Shown here piece after piece: positions 23,550 to 35,650 of a DNA stretch of 64,000 bases; the stretch's first letter is position 1; each line of letters starts with the position of its first letter. Below the pieces are notes generated by a model, which saw nothing but the letters and a program-made list of their open reading frames with translations, made no database searches and had not been told where the DNA came from. The DNA is from Bretschneidera sinensis (lineage: Eukaryota > Streptophyta > Magnoliopsida > Brassicales > Akaniaceae). The DNA lies in the NCBI GenBank assembly GCA_023935145.1, contig CM043705.1, forward strand, positions 52,212,084 to 52,276,083, written 5' to 3'. The translations under genes were made by a program, and so were the position numbers.

Positions 23550-24930
23550 ATGCCACCTAAAAACACTACAAGGAATTCCAAAGGAGTGGTCAGGGCCAGC
23601 ACCATACATACATAAAATAGCACGCATAACCAACGGTCTAGGTCAAGACTCCCTGTTGTGTCCGAACGAAGGTCCTCTAATGACAATCCATAACCCCTTC
23701 CAAGGACCCAACACCCCTGCTACACAGAAATCAACCCTTAAAATCTCTAAGAGGCCCCCGCAACACATCCCACTATGGTTATACTCTAAGCACAGTTCGT
23801 GTAACTCTCACGACTGGTGACCGACCTCACCGCTGAGGTTCGCAGAGGGACTCACTGACCCTCACCTACACCCCCTCAGCAGAATCCTGGGTGTGCAAGC
23901 TCAGCTAGCTGTGGACTCCCCATCGATAACTGTTCCACGACAGAGTCTTCGCCACCTCACACCGTCAAATCTAAAAGGGAGCCCCTCCTCCAAGAGCAGC
24001 CTTGGTCTCGACAGATGGGTAGAAGAAATGAAAGGAAGAATCAATGAAGCACTATGCCAAAACCACGGTATCCTTGACGAGCTCAATGCTCAAGACCCGT
24101 CCTTCACTCAAGAGGTCATCAAAGCCCCGCTCCCACCGAACTTCCGAATGCCTCAAGTTAAACCCTACAACAGTTCCCCAGACCCCTTGGACCATCTCCA
24201 ACATTATAAGACCATAATGATGCTGCACTGATATTCCAATCCCATAATGTGTCGAGCATTCCCCCTAACGCTCGAGAAGGCGACCGGAATGTGGTACTCT
24301 CGTTTGAAACTAGGAGGCATTAGCACGTTCAAGGAACTGAGCTACGCCTTCATTTCTTTTTTCCTTAGCAGCAAAAGACCCCAGAAAACTTCAAAGTCCC
24401 AGTTCAACATCATCCAACTAAGGGGAGAAAGACTCCAAGCCTACATCTCGAGGTTTAATATCGTCGCTTGGGAAATCTCTGACCTCGACCCCAACGTCTA
24501 GATGTTAGCATTCAAAAATGGGTTGAGATCCAAAATCTTTAGCTCCAAGCTCACCAGGTGACCACCCAGTGACATGAATGAGATATTAACCCGAGCCGAG
24601 AAGTACATATTAGCAAAAGATGACCAGGCCTTCCAAAGAGAGCTGGAAAGGGACGCAAAGAAGAAGATGAGAGGCCTCACTAGCCCTCGCCGTGAACCCA
24701 CCAAGCGACCTTTCTGCGAAGGCAGACATAGGGCCCCCAGTCACTTCGAGAGCTTTAAATTCCTTAACGCATCCAAGACTAACGTCTTAATGCTCTAAGA
24801 CAAAGCAATCCTGGAGTGGCCTCCGAAACCATTGCTCCTCAACGAGGATAGAAGCAAGCGGTGCCGATTCCATAGGAATCATGGGCACGATACCGAGAAC
24901 TACCTAGCCCTAAAACACCAAATATAAGCC
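23550..24930 (+). pseudogene. gag of Tat copy A (broken)
   Basis: The likely original start is the ATG at 23550 (MPPKNTTRN), in a different frame from the main body, so there is a frameshift between 23600 and 23890. The capsid region is recognisable: PNFRMPQVKPYNSSPDPLDH ends at a TGA (24229-24231), then MCRAFPLTLEKATGMWYSRL and STFKELSYAFISFFL follow in the same frame, then a TAG (24499-24501), and MNEILTRAEKYI. A short CRFHRNHGHDTENY stretch near 24860-24905 is the Tat-type zinc-knuckle equivalent. Gag would form the particle core. The stops are point changes within one frame, so the gene was intact fairly recently relative to its frameshifts. Confidence 0.82.
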
Positions 24931-25229
24931 CTTATCAACAGGGTGCAGTTGAAAGAATTCACCAGACCACGATAGGAAAAAATGCTGGAACAACCCCGAA
25001 GAAGTACTGAGCACCTGTCTAATCGAAATGCCACGTACCAAACCCCTGGGGAAATCCTAGGCCAAACCAATGAGGGCCCAGTCAAAGAAACCCGGGGGCT
25101 ACCATGACCAAAATCATCAAGATTATCTACGGGGGGCCCACGATCAAAGGCATGTAGAGACACAACAAAAAGACCTATGTTGGGTCTGTGACCTCGGTCA
25201 GTGGACCCCACAAACATAGAAAGACAGAC

Positions 25230-25680
25230 AGGCAATCATTTTCACTTACGAAGATCTAGAGGGGGTCCAGACCCCGCACGATTATACCGTGGTTATCTCT
25301 CTTCTCGTGATCAACCACGATGTCAAGCGCATCTTAGTCGACAACGGGAGTTTGACCGATATCCTATTCTACGACGCATTCCAGCTGATACAGCTGGAAG
25401 ATGCTTAGCTGGAGCTAGTTTCCACCCCACTCTACGGTTTCTCATGGGGCCTAGTGTTTGCTGAAGGCAGCATAGTTTTCCTAGTCACAGCAGGAATAAC
25501 TTCGCAAGTGACCATCGTGTAGACTATTTTCCTGGTAGTCAGACAACTATCATCTTACAATGTAATCCTCGGCAGACCCACCCTCAACAAACTCAAGGCG
25601 GTCGTCTCTATGTACAACCTGAAAGTAAAGTTCCCCACCGAAAATGGGGTAAGTGAAGTTAGATGAAACCAACAAATCTC
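25230..25680 (+). pseudogene. Aspartic protease of Tat copy A (broken)
   Basis: The retropepsin active-site region reads ILVDNGSLTDILFYDAF, where the lineage has VDTGSSADILF; the catalytic DTG triplet is DNG here. Further on, TPLYGFSWG, then [20 protein letters not shown], the conserved ILGRP flap/substrate region. Stops interrupt it at about 25406 and 25520. It would process the polyprotein if intact. Confidence 0.8.
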
Positions 25681-25959
25681 TAGGTCCTGCTATCTAAACG
25701 CCGTAAAGAGGGGAAGAAGGATGGAAGCCCTCCCACTCGAGTTAGACGACTTTAAGGATGAAGGAAAGACTTTAAGGGGCCAGCTTATGGAACAGTTTAC
25801 AGCAGTCCTCCTCAGTGAGGATACCTCCCGAGACATTCAAATCGGTTCCAACCTCTACGAAACCCCAATGAGATCCATACTCGCCCTCCTTTAAAAAAAT
25901 CAGGATCTTTTCACCTAGTCGGCCTTGGATATACTTGGAATCAGCCCAAAAGTGATCGT

Positions 25960-27846
25960 ACACCAGCTAAATATGGACCCAAACTATAAACCAGTCATCC
26001 AGAAGAAGAGATCGTTCGCTCCCAAGCGACAAGTTGCTATTAAAGTCAAAGTAAACAAACTATTCGCGGCCAATTTCATCCGAGAAACAGACTACCCAGA
26101 CTAGGTGTCTAACGTGGTGATGGTCAAGAAAGTTAACAAAGCCTGTCCAAAAGACAGCTTTCCACTGCCACGAATCGACCAATTCATCGATGCGATGTCA
26201 GGACACGAATTACTGACCTTCATGGACCCCTACTATAATTACAATCAGATCCTTACGCATAGGTCTGATTAGGAGAAAACAACCTTCATTACCATACAGG
26301 GATTGTACTGTTACAAGGTCATGCCCTTTGGCTTCAAGAACGCTGGGGCAACTTATCAGAGATTGGTAAACAAAATCTTCCGTGGACAGATCGAAAAAAA
26401 CATGGAGGTCTACGTGGATGATATGCTTGTAAAAAGTGTCAGGGCCAAAAACCATGAAACCGATCTGGAGGAAGCGTTCGAAGTTCTTCAGTGTCATTGA
26501 ATGAAACTGAATCTCTCGAAGTGTGCCTTTAGAGTCACTAGAAGGAAGTTTATTGGCTTCATGGTAACCCAAAGGGGCATGGAGGTGAACCCAAAAAAAA
26601 TCGAGGCCATCCTCGGCATGAGCCCCCCCTGACAGTGAGGGAAATCCAACGACTAACTGGACGGATAACCACTCTGAGTCGATTTATATCGAAATCTATA
26701 GAGAAGTGTTTCCCCTTCTTCAAAGCCATCAGAAAAACCAAGGACTTTGTCTGGTATGAAGATTGTCAAAAGGAATTCGATGAGCTAAAATAATATTTGG
26801 GCTCATCTCCTCTCCTGACCAAACCTGTCACCAGCGAAGAACTCTTCTTGTACTTGTCGACTGGACAGGAAGTAGTGGCCTTCGTCTTGATTCGAGTGGA
26901 AATAGGTATCCAGAGACACATATACTATGTAAGCAAGATCCTCCATGATGTGAAAACAAGGTATCTCCCTATGGAAAAGATGGCATATGCCTTCCTGATC
27001 ACTGCCCAAAAACTCCAACTATACTTTCAAGTGCACACCATCGTCCTCTTAACAAACCAACGTTTGAGACAAGTGCTCTACAAACTGGATGTCTCCGGAA
27101 GGATGGTTAAGTGGTCCACAGAGCTTGGAGAGTTAGACATCTGGTATCGTCCCCGCAACACCATCAAGGCCCAAGACCTCGCAGACTTTAACGTGGAAAC
27201 CACGCTCCAAGAGAGGATAGATCCTACCCTGGATTTTCGTGTGGTCAAGCTAGTTTCGCAATGGACCTTCAATGTTGGAGGCTCTTCTAACGGCATCGGA
27301 AGCTTCGCCGGGCTCATCCTATATAGCCTAGACGGTTTTACTATTAAATATGCCTCAAGGTTCGGGTTTAGCACTTCAAATAACGAAGCCGAGTATGAGA
27401 CATTACTGATCGGAATGAAGTTAGCCAAAGCAATGTCTGTCAAAGTCCTGGACGCCTACAGTGATTCTCAATTGGTAGTACACCAGATCAATGGGGAATT
27501 CAAAGCTCGAGGAAAAAAGATCGCCCGCTACCTAGAAAAGACCAAAGAACTCGCCGCTAAGTTCAAAGTATTTCGGATAAACCAGATCCCACGGGCAGAA
27601 AATTCAAAGGTTGATTCCCTAGCTCGACTTGCCTCCTCCCGGCAGCTAAAGCTCACATGGATAGTCTACCTCGAAATGTTCGATATACAAAGCATCGAAG
27701 AGACCTTCGTACTACTTATAACTGAAGTAGAAACTTGGATTGATCTCATCCTCCGGTATTTATGGGATGGCCAACTCCTCAAGCAAAGAAGCGAAGCCAG
27801 AAAAATCATCTCCCGAGCATTGTGGTGTACGGTTATTGATGATTAA
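25960..27846 (+). pseudogene. RT, RNase H and second RNase H of Tat copy A (broken)
   Basis: RT motifs in order: KRSFAPKRQVAIKVKVNKL, FPLPRIDQFIDAMSGHELL, LYCYKVMPFGFKNAGATYQ and the catalytic VYVDDMLVKS at about 26409-26438 (intact YVDD). The RNase H (26797-27230) has LLTKPVTSEELFLYLS, YYVSKILHDVKTRYLPMEK and ADFNVE. A linker leads to a second, archaeal-type RNase H (27247-27640) with WTFNVGGSSNGIGSFAG, SNNEAEYETLLIGMKLAK and DSQLVVHQINGEF, a duplication specific to Tat. Stops occur at about 26102, 26269, 26498 and 26790. The frame 26797-27846 is open for 349 residues, the best-preserved coding piece of this element. Confidence 0.9.
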
Positions 27847-27869
27847 TTATTCTAGAGAGGTCTCATGTT

Positions 27870-28970
27870 GCCCTATTTAAAGTACTTAGGGCCAACTGAG
27901 GCCAATTATGCCCTTCAATAAGTTCACGAAGGAATCTATGAAAACCACCTCGAAGACCGAGTTTCGACCTTCAAAATTCTCCGTCAATGCTACTACTAGC
28001 CCGGTGTGCGAAGAGAAGCCATAGAATTGGTAAATAAGTGCACGATTTGTCAACAATACTCTACAATCTAACATCAATCAGCGAATCCTCTCACCTCAAT
28101 CACCAGCCCGGTCCCTTTTCCATGTGGGGGAAGGACCTCCTCGGCCCTTTCACCGGAGCATTCGGTCAACGAAAGTACCTGATTGTTCCGATAGACTACT
28201 TCACTAAGTGGGTAAAAGTTGAACCACTAGCCAGCATAACCAACCATCAGGCTCGGAGCATCGTTTGGAAATTGATAGTGTGCTATTTTGGCATTCCCCA
28301 TATACTGGTGACGGACAATGACAAACAATTCGATAGTGCTCGATTCAAGGCATTTTGCGAAGAACTGCACATTGAACACCGCTTCTCCTCTGTCGGGTAT
28401 CCACAAGCCAATCGACATGCCAAAGTAACTAACAAAACACTTTTGTAAGGCGTCAAGAGGAGATTAGATGAAGCAGAGAAACAATGGACCAACCACTTGT
28501 CGAACGTGCTCTGGGCATATCGGATCACCGCCCGAACACCCACTAGGGAGACCCCCTTCTTTATGGCCTATGGTTCTGAAGTGGTCATTCCCTTGGAAAT
28601 TGAGGTGCCCTCGCTACGAGCACAGAGTTTCAAAAGCAATAACAAAGAAGAAGCCCTACGGATGAATGCTGATCTCATCGACGAAGCTGTGGATAAGGCC
28701 CAGATCCGGTTAGCAGCCTATCAACAGAGGGCCACCAAGTATTACAACTTTCAAGTCTGAAGCAAAAGCTTCAGGTTGCACGACCTCATCCTACGAAAAA
28801 ATGAAGTGTCCCGCCCACGAAAAATGGGAAAGTTGGCCCCAAATTGGGAAGACACGTACCGCATTAAGAGGCTATGCTGATCCAGCACCTTCGAGCTAGA
28901 GGAACTAAGCGAAAAACCCATTCCCCGCACTTGGAACACTGAAAACCTCTGATGATTAGACCAATAGCTC
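27870..28970 (+). pseudogene. Integrase of Tat copy A (broken)
   Basis: The zinc-binding region (27890-28070) is degraded, but ANYALQ, VHEGIYENH and INKCTICQQ-like residues are visible. The core (28038-28448) has PIDYFTKWVKVEP and LVTDNDKQFDSARF with both catalytic Asp residues, but the Glu is lost: QANRHAKVTNKTLL stands where lineage members have QANGQVEVTN. After a TAA at about 28448 comes NVLWAYRITARTPTRETPF and YGSEVVIPLEIEVPSLRA, then the C-terminal LAPNWEDTYRI and PRTWNTENL. It would catalyse insertion of the cDNA; stops and the missing Glu make it inactive. The part from about 28575 onward is repeated at 33076. Confidence 0.88.
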
Positions 28971-29158
28971 ACGTATCGAGTATGGTTCACAAAAGCGATT
29001 GGGTTTGATTGAAGTTGTAATATCAAAAGCAAAATTACAATAAAAGACGACAAGTTTAAAGGATAAATCGAAAAGTTTCATTAAAGTTTCAAACTTACAA
29101 AGGCACTATCGGCCTTGAAGTACAAAAAAAAAAAACAAAAAATGCTAAGCATAAGTCC

Positions 29159-29842
29159 TCAGGGGGTGGCCTCTCCCTCGACCTCGGCCTCGACCTCCGG
29201 TTGAGCAGCTAGCTTTTCTTCGCCAGAAGGAACTACCACCTCAGCCTCAGCCGCAGCCACCTCCTCGTCCTCTAGAGGGTCTAATAGGTTGAGAGCCGAA
29301 AAATTGGTCTCGAGATAAAGAGCCTTAACCCTCATCTTGACTTCCAAAAAGCCTTCGAGGTGTTATAGGTCTCCCTCATCCTCGACTATCGTGCGGTATA
29401 AGGTGGAGTTTCTGAAAGCCGCCAAGGCTTCCTCCACAACCGCCTGGGTATGGGCCTCAGCCTCATCTCTAAGCCTCTGCCCCGCAGAAACGCTGGTATT
29501 CCTCTCTTAAACGGCCTCAGCCTTGGCCTGGTTGGCCTCTTCTAATGATGTATGCAGTTGGTAAATGAGCTTAATGCTCTCGTCTAGCTTGTATTGCGCT
29601 CGACCCAACCTCTCGACCTTGTCTATGCACCGATGAGACATCACCACCAGTAGAATGCTCGACTGAAACAAAGCAAGAAACTGTTAGCCACTATATCTTG
29701 CAAAAAGTAAGAAAAATGAAGAGAAGACAAATAAAGAAAATTTCATACTTGAGAGCCTAAGGCCTCGGTTGCAGAGTAGAGAGCCTCGATTGGCCTCTGC
29801 GATAACTCAAGCATGTCACGGGGCGGAACCCCATGATTAGAT
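29159..29842 (-). pseudogene. Antisense gene of Tat copy A, last two exons only
   Basis: On the minus strand, downstream of integrase and in the opposite direction. The last exon (29159-29662) encodes a charged, helix-prone segment and ends in a Glu/Ala/Val-rich tail (DPLEDEEVAAAEAEVVV, VEAEVEGEATP). It is joined through an 86-base intron to part of the preceding exon (29749-29842, ELSQRPIEALYSATEALGSQ). The 5' half is missing because the element is cut at 29842; the fuller copy is at 33654-35650. In-frame stops at about 29383 and 29507 show decay. Antisense genes at this position are known in Tat elements such as Grande; the function is unknown. Confidence 0.65.
29663..29748 (-). other. Intron in the Tat antisense gene (copy A)
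   Basis: On the minus strand the donor is CAA/GTATGA and the acceptor TTTGTTTCAG/TCGAGC. Length 86 bases, identical in length and position to the intron in copy B. Confidence 0.6.
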
Positions 29843-31494
29843 AACTCGAGCTGTAGATGGCTCAACATCTCTCTTCTCCTTGTTGCCACTTTCTTGCCCT
29901 TGCTGCATAGTAAGATTCTCTTCCACTCAATTATCCACTTGTCTCCCAGACCTCAATATGACAATCGATTGCACTTGCTCCTGCCTGTGCATAGGATTTG
30001 ATGAATTTTCAACCACAAACTGTCCCTTCAGGTTGGGCACGGGTTGACTGGGGAACGTTCCTTTCTCTCTTTCACCCAAGTGACTTGTGATTTTCCCCAT
30101 TTGACTATCTAGCTTGGTAATCGCTTGGGTGTTTACTATTGTCGCATTCCTCACTTCGCTGATGGATTGGCCGGTCATCTTCCTGAACTCTTTGATGGTG
30201 TCCTCCAATGACTGTGAAACAGGTGCTGGCGCTTGAGTGGGAGCTTGGTAAGCAGGTGATGGTGCTTGATGGACTAAGCGACCATAACTTGCAATTGGTG
30301 GAGGAAATACATAAAGGTATTGATTGTGAGCATGATAGGGGCTCCTCCCTGATTCATTGGTTGGTTCTGCTTCCATGAAAAATTAAGGTGGTTCTACCAC
30401 CCTGGATTGTAAGTCTCAGAGTAAGATCCATTTGATTGCCTCCGATAGTCATTAAAAGAGTTCACTTGTTCTATGGGATACTCGGCAAAAGCAGACATTG
30501 ATGGACAATTCTGTGTTAAATGTATGGGACTAGCACAGATGGAATAGCTATCAACATTGAATGTGTTGGCAGCATTGATGGACTGGCCCACAGTGAGAGC
30601 ATCAATCTTCTTAGTGAGAGCATCTATCTTTATTCTCAAGTCAGTATCCTCTTTAATCTCATAGATGCCTCATTTCCTAGGAGCACGACTGGACTTGTCC
30701 CGACAGCTTGAAAAATCCCACTGCTGCGAGTTGTCTGAAAATTTGTCCAATGCCTTGTATGCTTCATCCCCCGTCAGACTTAAGAATGCCCCCCCCATTC
30801 ATAGACTCGATCATGCTACGGTTGGGTTGAGTCAACCCTTGGTAGAAGAACTGAACGAGTCTCCACTTCTCATATCCATATGGAGGGCATCTAATCAGTA
30901 ACTCTTTAAAACGCTCTCAACTCTCAGAAAACTTCTCATCATCCTCTTAAGTGAAAGAACTAATCTCATTTCGATACTCATTCACTCTAGACATTGAGAA
31001 AAACTTATTATAGAATTTACTCAACAGATTTTTCCAAGATGTAATAGACCCGGGCATGTTGGAATCCAACCATGCCCTAGCTCTATCGTGAAGAGAAAAA
31101 GGGAAAAGATGGACTGACTCATCAGAGAAGTTTTGGAACTTGAATGTGACACAAATATCTCTGAACTTCTTCACATGGCTATAAGGATTTTCAAGATCTA
31201 AGCCATGAAATTAGGGTAGGAGTTGGATGACATGTGGCTTTAAATCAAAATGGGTAGCATTAGTGGGTGGCGATACTATGCAAGAAGATGAGTTAGTCGC
31301 AACGGGTGCGAACAAATCCCTAAGGGATGAAGTGGAGTCCACGTTCCAAGCTCTAGGTTGCTCTACATTCTCTGGTTCATTTGCATTCCTAAAATTGTCT
31401 CCCATCTCAATTGTCTCTTCTGTCTCCTAAAAGTTCTTTCTAAGTCGGGATCTAAAGGTGTCAATTCTAAATTCAGGGATCTCCGACCAAGCAT
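29843..31494 (-). pseudogene. gag of the truncated Athila-lineage element (broken)
   Basis: The likely start is the minus-strand ATG at 31492-31494, in the MLGRR context shared with element C. Recognisable pieces are WNVDSTSSLRDLFAPVATN (31211-31405), FPFSLHDRARAWLDSNMPGS (30947-31174, the Retrotrans_gag core), CASPIHLTQNCPSM (30394-30639, zinc knuckle with its first Cys outside the open frame or mutated), and a Pro/Gln-rich tail with SLEDTIKEFRKMTGQS and LRSGRQVDN (29927-30376). Gag forms the particle core. Stops and frameshifts separate the pieces, and the 3' end is cut at the breakpoint. Confidence 0.85.
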
Positions 31495-31646
31495 ACACCA
31501 CAAAAAAAAAAAAAAAAACTAACTAGCAGAAATGAAATAAAAAAATGAAATAAAAAATTAAAATAAAAAAAAATAAAACAAAAATGCTAACTAAACTGGT
31601 AGGAAAATAAAATTAATTCAGACAAAAATTTCACAAACAAAACAAT

Positions 31647-31664
31647 TCCCCGGAAACGGCGCCA
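31647..31664 (-). other. Primer binding site, Asp-tRNA type
   Basis: On the minus strand TGGCGCCGTTTCCGGGGA follows the LTR end after a short spacer. One base differs from the TGGCGCCGTTGCCGGGGA site of element C. Confidence 0.75.
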
Positions 31665-31670
31665 AAAACT

Positions 31671-33075
31671 TATTGTGAGTTTTAAATTACTCGCAAACGC
31701 ACTAGTCGTTAGCAATATAGTGTTGTTCAAGTGCGAGGTCGAATCTACAGGGAATTGCGTTGTGAAAATATTTTTTTTTTTATCTAAACTAATCCTATTT
31801 TAACCTAGTTTCGAATTTTGGATTGTATCTTGCAAAGAAATATAAACTAAACTAAATTGATTTAAAAACAACTAATAAAAACACTAAGGTTTTCTGAATC
31901 CACTCTACCAAAGTAAAGCATATATCTTCATGTTCTATATAAAAATAATCTATCAAATCATTCCATGAATCTGCCATTATACAAATCACGGCGAATACCC
32001 AAACTAAACCAAAACCATCCAATGTATTCGTTTAATTCAAAAATCACAATGGATATCCAATCTAATTTGAATAATCCACCGTATCAGGCAGATGAAACAC
32101 AAGGAATATCCAATTTAACAATTTAAAAGCAATAAATCATAAGATTTTACTCAAATAATTGAACTGAACATTTATACTAAAAATATCATAATTGTATGAA
32201 CAAATCTGAAAATATTATGCTAAATAATGGCGAGGCTTCATCTTTAACCTTAGATGAAGATTTTAGCCTCTCATAATTATGAAACTAAAGTTCATAATAA
32301 AAGTGCTAAACATTAGACTTTAAAACTAAAAAAAATAAATTAAATTAAAACTGACTATACATTGGGAGAAATTCCACTCGCTGTTGGGCGGCGCTTCCCT
32401 TTTTATACAAAGCCTTCGAGATCCACCAGAATGCTAGCAGAAGTCCTCTGGATTGCACCAAAATGGCACCAGGGTTGCTTTTTTTTAAGATAAAGTGAAG
32501 AGGGGCTTATATAGGGAAACACAAGTGCAATGTGTTTCCAATCCGATGTAGGATACTGCAGATTCCAGCTTTTTCTCTTTGACCTTTGTCTACTAAAATT
32601 GCCATAACACTCTCTAGAAAAATCATTTTTATGATCCGTAAAATTCATCAGAAAATAGACATCTGGATATTTCCAAATATATATGGCTCATCTCTTAATT
32701 ATTCCTGAATCAATACAGTTTAATTCTAAAAAATGGTTGATCTGTCACGCTGAAATCATGCACAGCCTGACCTTTGTCTACTAAAACTGCCATAACTTTC
32801 TCTAAAAAAATTATTTTTATGAGCCGTAAAATTCCCCAGAAAATAGACATCCAGATCTTTCCAAGCACATATGGCTCATCTCCTGGTTCTTCCTAAATCA
32901 ATATAGTTTAATCCTTAAAAATGGCTGATCTGTATGAGCAATTCGGGCAATTTAGTGAAACTCCTTTCCAAGCTTGTAAACCTGTAAAACAATGAAAAAC
33001 AACTCAAAGTAACAAATTTCTCAGCTAACAAATGTAAATTAAGGGGCCAAAACATGAAATATTTGGCACTCATCA
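31671..33075 (-). repeat. 5' LTR of the truncated Athila-lineage element
   Basis: On the minus strand it starts TGATGAGTGCCAAATATT and ends CTCACAATA, about 1.4 kb, collinear with the two LTRs of element C. The candidate TATA box is at about 32506-32513 (CTATATAAG on the minus strand). It includes the tandemly duplicated segment described for C. Confidence 0.88.
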
Positions 33076-33077
33076 GC

Positions 33078-33450
33078 AGTCATTCCTTTGGAAATTGAGG
33101 TGCCCTCGCTACGAGCACAGAGTTTCAAAAGCAATAACAAAGAAGAAGCCTTACGGATGAATGCTAATCTCATCGATGAAGCTCTGGATAAGGCCCAGAT
33201 CCGGTTAGTAGCCTATCAACAAAGGGCTGCCAAGTATTAAAACTTTCAAGTCTGAAGCAAAAGCTTCAGGTTACACGACCTCGTCCTACGAAAAAACGAA
33301 GTGTCCCACCCACGAAAAATGGGAAAGTTGGCCCCAAACTGGGAAGATATGTATCGCATTAAGAGGCTATGCTGATCCGGCACCTTTGAGCTAGAGGAAC
33401 TAAGCAAAAAACTCTTTCCCCGCACTTGGAACACTAAACACCTCCGATGA
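33078..33450 (+). pseudogene. Integrase C-terminal fragment of Tat copy B
   Basis: Second copy of the last part of the Tat integrase: IPLEIEVPSLRAQSFKSNN, IDEALDKAQIRL, then LAPNWEDMYRI and PRTWNTKHL-like residues, with a TAA replacing a Tyr codon near 33238 and further stops. It lacks the zinc-binding and catalytic domains. It supplies no activity and mainly marks the duplicated segment. Confidence 0.85.
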
Positions 33451-33653
33451 TTCTACCAATAGCTCACGTATCTAGTATGGTTCACAAAAGCGACTGGGTT
33501 TGATTGAAGTTGTAATATCAAAATCAAAATTACAATAAAATACAACAAGTTTAAAGGATAAATCGAAAAGTTTCATTAAAGTTTCAAACTTACAAAGGCA
33601 CTATCGGCCTTGAAGTACAAAAAAAAAAAACAAAAAACGCTAAGTCTAAGTCC

Positions 33654-35650
33654 TCAGGGGGTGGCCTCTCCCTCGACCTCCAGCTGAGCAGCTAGCTCTT
33701 CCTCGCCAGAAGAAACTACCACCTCAGCCTCAGTCGTAGCCACCTCCTCGTCCTCTAGAGGGTCCAGTAGGTCAAGAGCTGAAAAATTGGTCTCGGGATA
33801 AAGAGCCTCAACCCTCCTCTTGGCTTTAAAAAGGCCTTTGAGGTATTGCAGGTCTCCCTCATCCTCGACTGCCGTACAGTATAAGGCCGAGTTTCTAAAA
33901 GCCGCCAAGGCATCCTCCACAACCGCCTGGGTATGGGCCTCAGCTTCATCTCTAAGCCTCTGCCCCACAGAAACGGTGGCATTCCTCTCTCATACGGCCT
34001 CAGCCCTGGCCTGATTGGCCTCCTCCAATGATGCATACAGTTGGTGAATGAGCTCAGCACTTTTGTCTAGCTTGTACTACACCCGACCCAACCTCTAGAC
34101 CTTATCCATGCACCGATGAGACATCGAATACTCGACTGAAACAAAGCAAGAAACTGTTAGCCACCATATCTTACAAAAAGTAAGAAAAATGAAGAGAAGA
34201 CAAATAAAAAAAAAATTATACCTGAGAGCCTAAGGCCTCAGTTGTAGAGTAGAGAGCCTCGATGGGCCTCTGCGATAACTCGAGCATGTCACAGGGCGGA
34301 ACCCCATGATTAGATATTCTCAGGCCACTAGGGGGTGCGTGAAAACAGAGTCATCAGTCTTCAAGCCCCAGTTGGGCGTGAAGATCGTCCCCCCAGTAGC
34401 CGTACCTTGGGACGAGGTAAGGGTGACAGATGAGACCGGAGCAGCCTTTAGCTTAGGGGAGTGCCTAGGAGGGCTCTCCAATTCAATAGGGGTAGGAGAA
34501 GGAGCCCGAGGCCTCTTCCTGGCACAAAACCTAGAAGCAGACTGTTTTTTCGCTTAAGCAGCTTTCCTCTGCTCCAAAGTGAGTCTCTTGGCCCGCTCAT
34601 TGGCCTTAGTCGTCTCATCCATATTTGCCCAAAACATCCAAATGAAACCATAGTTATGAAGTGAAAGAGAAGTGACATAAAAGTAGAGTAAACAAGCAAA
34701 ATAAAAATAGTAAGCACAAGATTACCACTCTCTATAAAGGACTCGGGGTACGGGGGGCAAAGACCGTGCCTTGCCAGCTCCTTATTATCGTAGAGAACCT
34801 CTATGTCCATAGGCATGGCCATCATTGCATTCACCATCTTTTGCTCATAGTGAAGAAGGCTCGACTTCTTAAACTTCCCCGCCCATTCCAAACTCCATGA
34901 GAGTGGGATGTCGAAGTCACTCTTCCCCTGGATGAAGAAAAAAGACTTCTTCCACATTTTGATTGAAAACAATGTCTTCTTCAGCAGTCTGGTCATGCTT
35001 GCTTATCTGAAAGTGGGCCTTGAAAATGTCGAGGTTCATCGGTCCCCCCACTTTCGAGTAAAAGCAGATGAATGCCATTATCAGCCGTACTGAGTTCTGC
35101 ACCAAGTGACACAGTGCCACATTAAAGTACAGCAGCACTATGCAAAAGAAGGGATGCAGAGGGAAGCGTGGCTCAGCCCTCATGTGTTGTTCATACACAC
35201 ATAGCTCATAGGGCGCATGACTTAGAAGGGCATCACAAGCCCTCTCCCCGACCCTGGCTAACCTAAGGGCATATTCCTCCAGAACATGATATGCCCTTCG
35301 GATCACCTTAAGATCCTCCTCCTTGATCTGGTTAGGAACAACATTGTGGCAAACTCGCACTGTTCTCTCTCCTTAATAGCCATAACCTCTCTAATCTCGG
35401 GCAAGGCTACATCCACATCGTCTTTAGAATATGAGTCTTTTTCATATTCCTCCGCCACAGGTACGTAGGGGACCATGGCTAATGGCCCATCTCTGACCTC
35501 AGCTCTTTCCGGGGTCTCACTCCTAGACGAGGACGTGTCCGACTCCGTCTCCTTAGAAGTACTACTATAGCTACCACTACTGCTACTACTACTAAGTCTA
35601 TCTCGAAAGCTATCTATTGAAGAAATGAGAAATTGGAGAAAGAGACTCAC
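33654..35650 (-). pseudogene. Antisense gene of Tat copy B, putative gypsy-type transposon protein (PF04195-like), broken
   Basis: A spliced gene on the strand opposite to gag-pol. Exon 1 (about 35650 to 34728) starts with MSLFLQFLISSIDSFRD, a Ser-rich acidic segment, then ARVGERACDALLSHAPYELC and PRFPLHPFFCIVLLYFNVAL, the pattern I recognise as the 'putative gypsy type transposon' domain. Frameshifts fall near 35330 and 34950. Exon 2 (about 34640 to 34222) is basic and Pro/Ser-rich. An 86-base intron follows, and the last exon (34135 to 33654) is an Ala/Glu-rich probable coiled coil. A TATA box lies about 240 bases upstream on the same strand. An intron between exons 1 and 2 is likely, with donor GTG/GTAATC near 34727, but its acceptor seems mutated. 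The function of this family is unknown. Confidence 0.68.
34136..34221 (-). other. Intron in the Tat antisense gene (copy B)
   Basis: Minus-strand donor CAG/GTATAA and acceptor TTTGTTTCAG/TCGAGT. 86 bases, the same length and place as in copy A. Confidence 0.62.

Larger units (their letters stand above)
22900..29842 (+). mobile_element. Tat-lineage Ty3/gypsy retrotransposon, copy A, 3' end missing
   Basis: Order on the plus strand: LTR with TATA box, primer site, gag, protease, RT, RNase H, a second (archaeal-type) RNase H, integrase, then an antisense gene fragment. The second RNase H and the antisense downstream ORF are hallmarks of the Tat lineage (Grande/Ogre-like). The left boundary is approximate. 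The right end is cut at about 29842, where sequence switches to a minus-strand Athila-lineage gag. Every coding part contains in-frame stops. Codons are clearly more GC-rich than the AT-rich DNA to the left. Confidence 0.85.
29843..33075 (-). mobile_element. Athila-lineage retrotransposon, minus strand, 3' truncated
   Basis: Read on the minus strand: 5' LTR (33075 down to 31671), an Asp-tRNA-type primer site, and gag (to 29843), then abrupt loss of homology. Protein and nucleotide similarity to element C (53114-63238) is strong throughout, so the two are the same family. Protease, pol and the 3' LTR are missing, and no target duplication can be found because the left side is a recombination breakpoint, not an insertion end. 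Confidence 0.85.
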
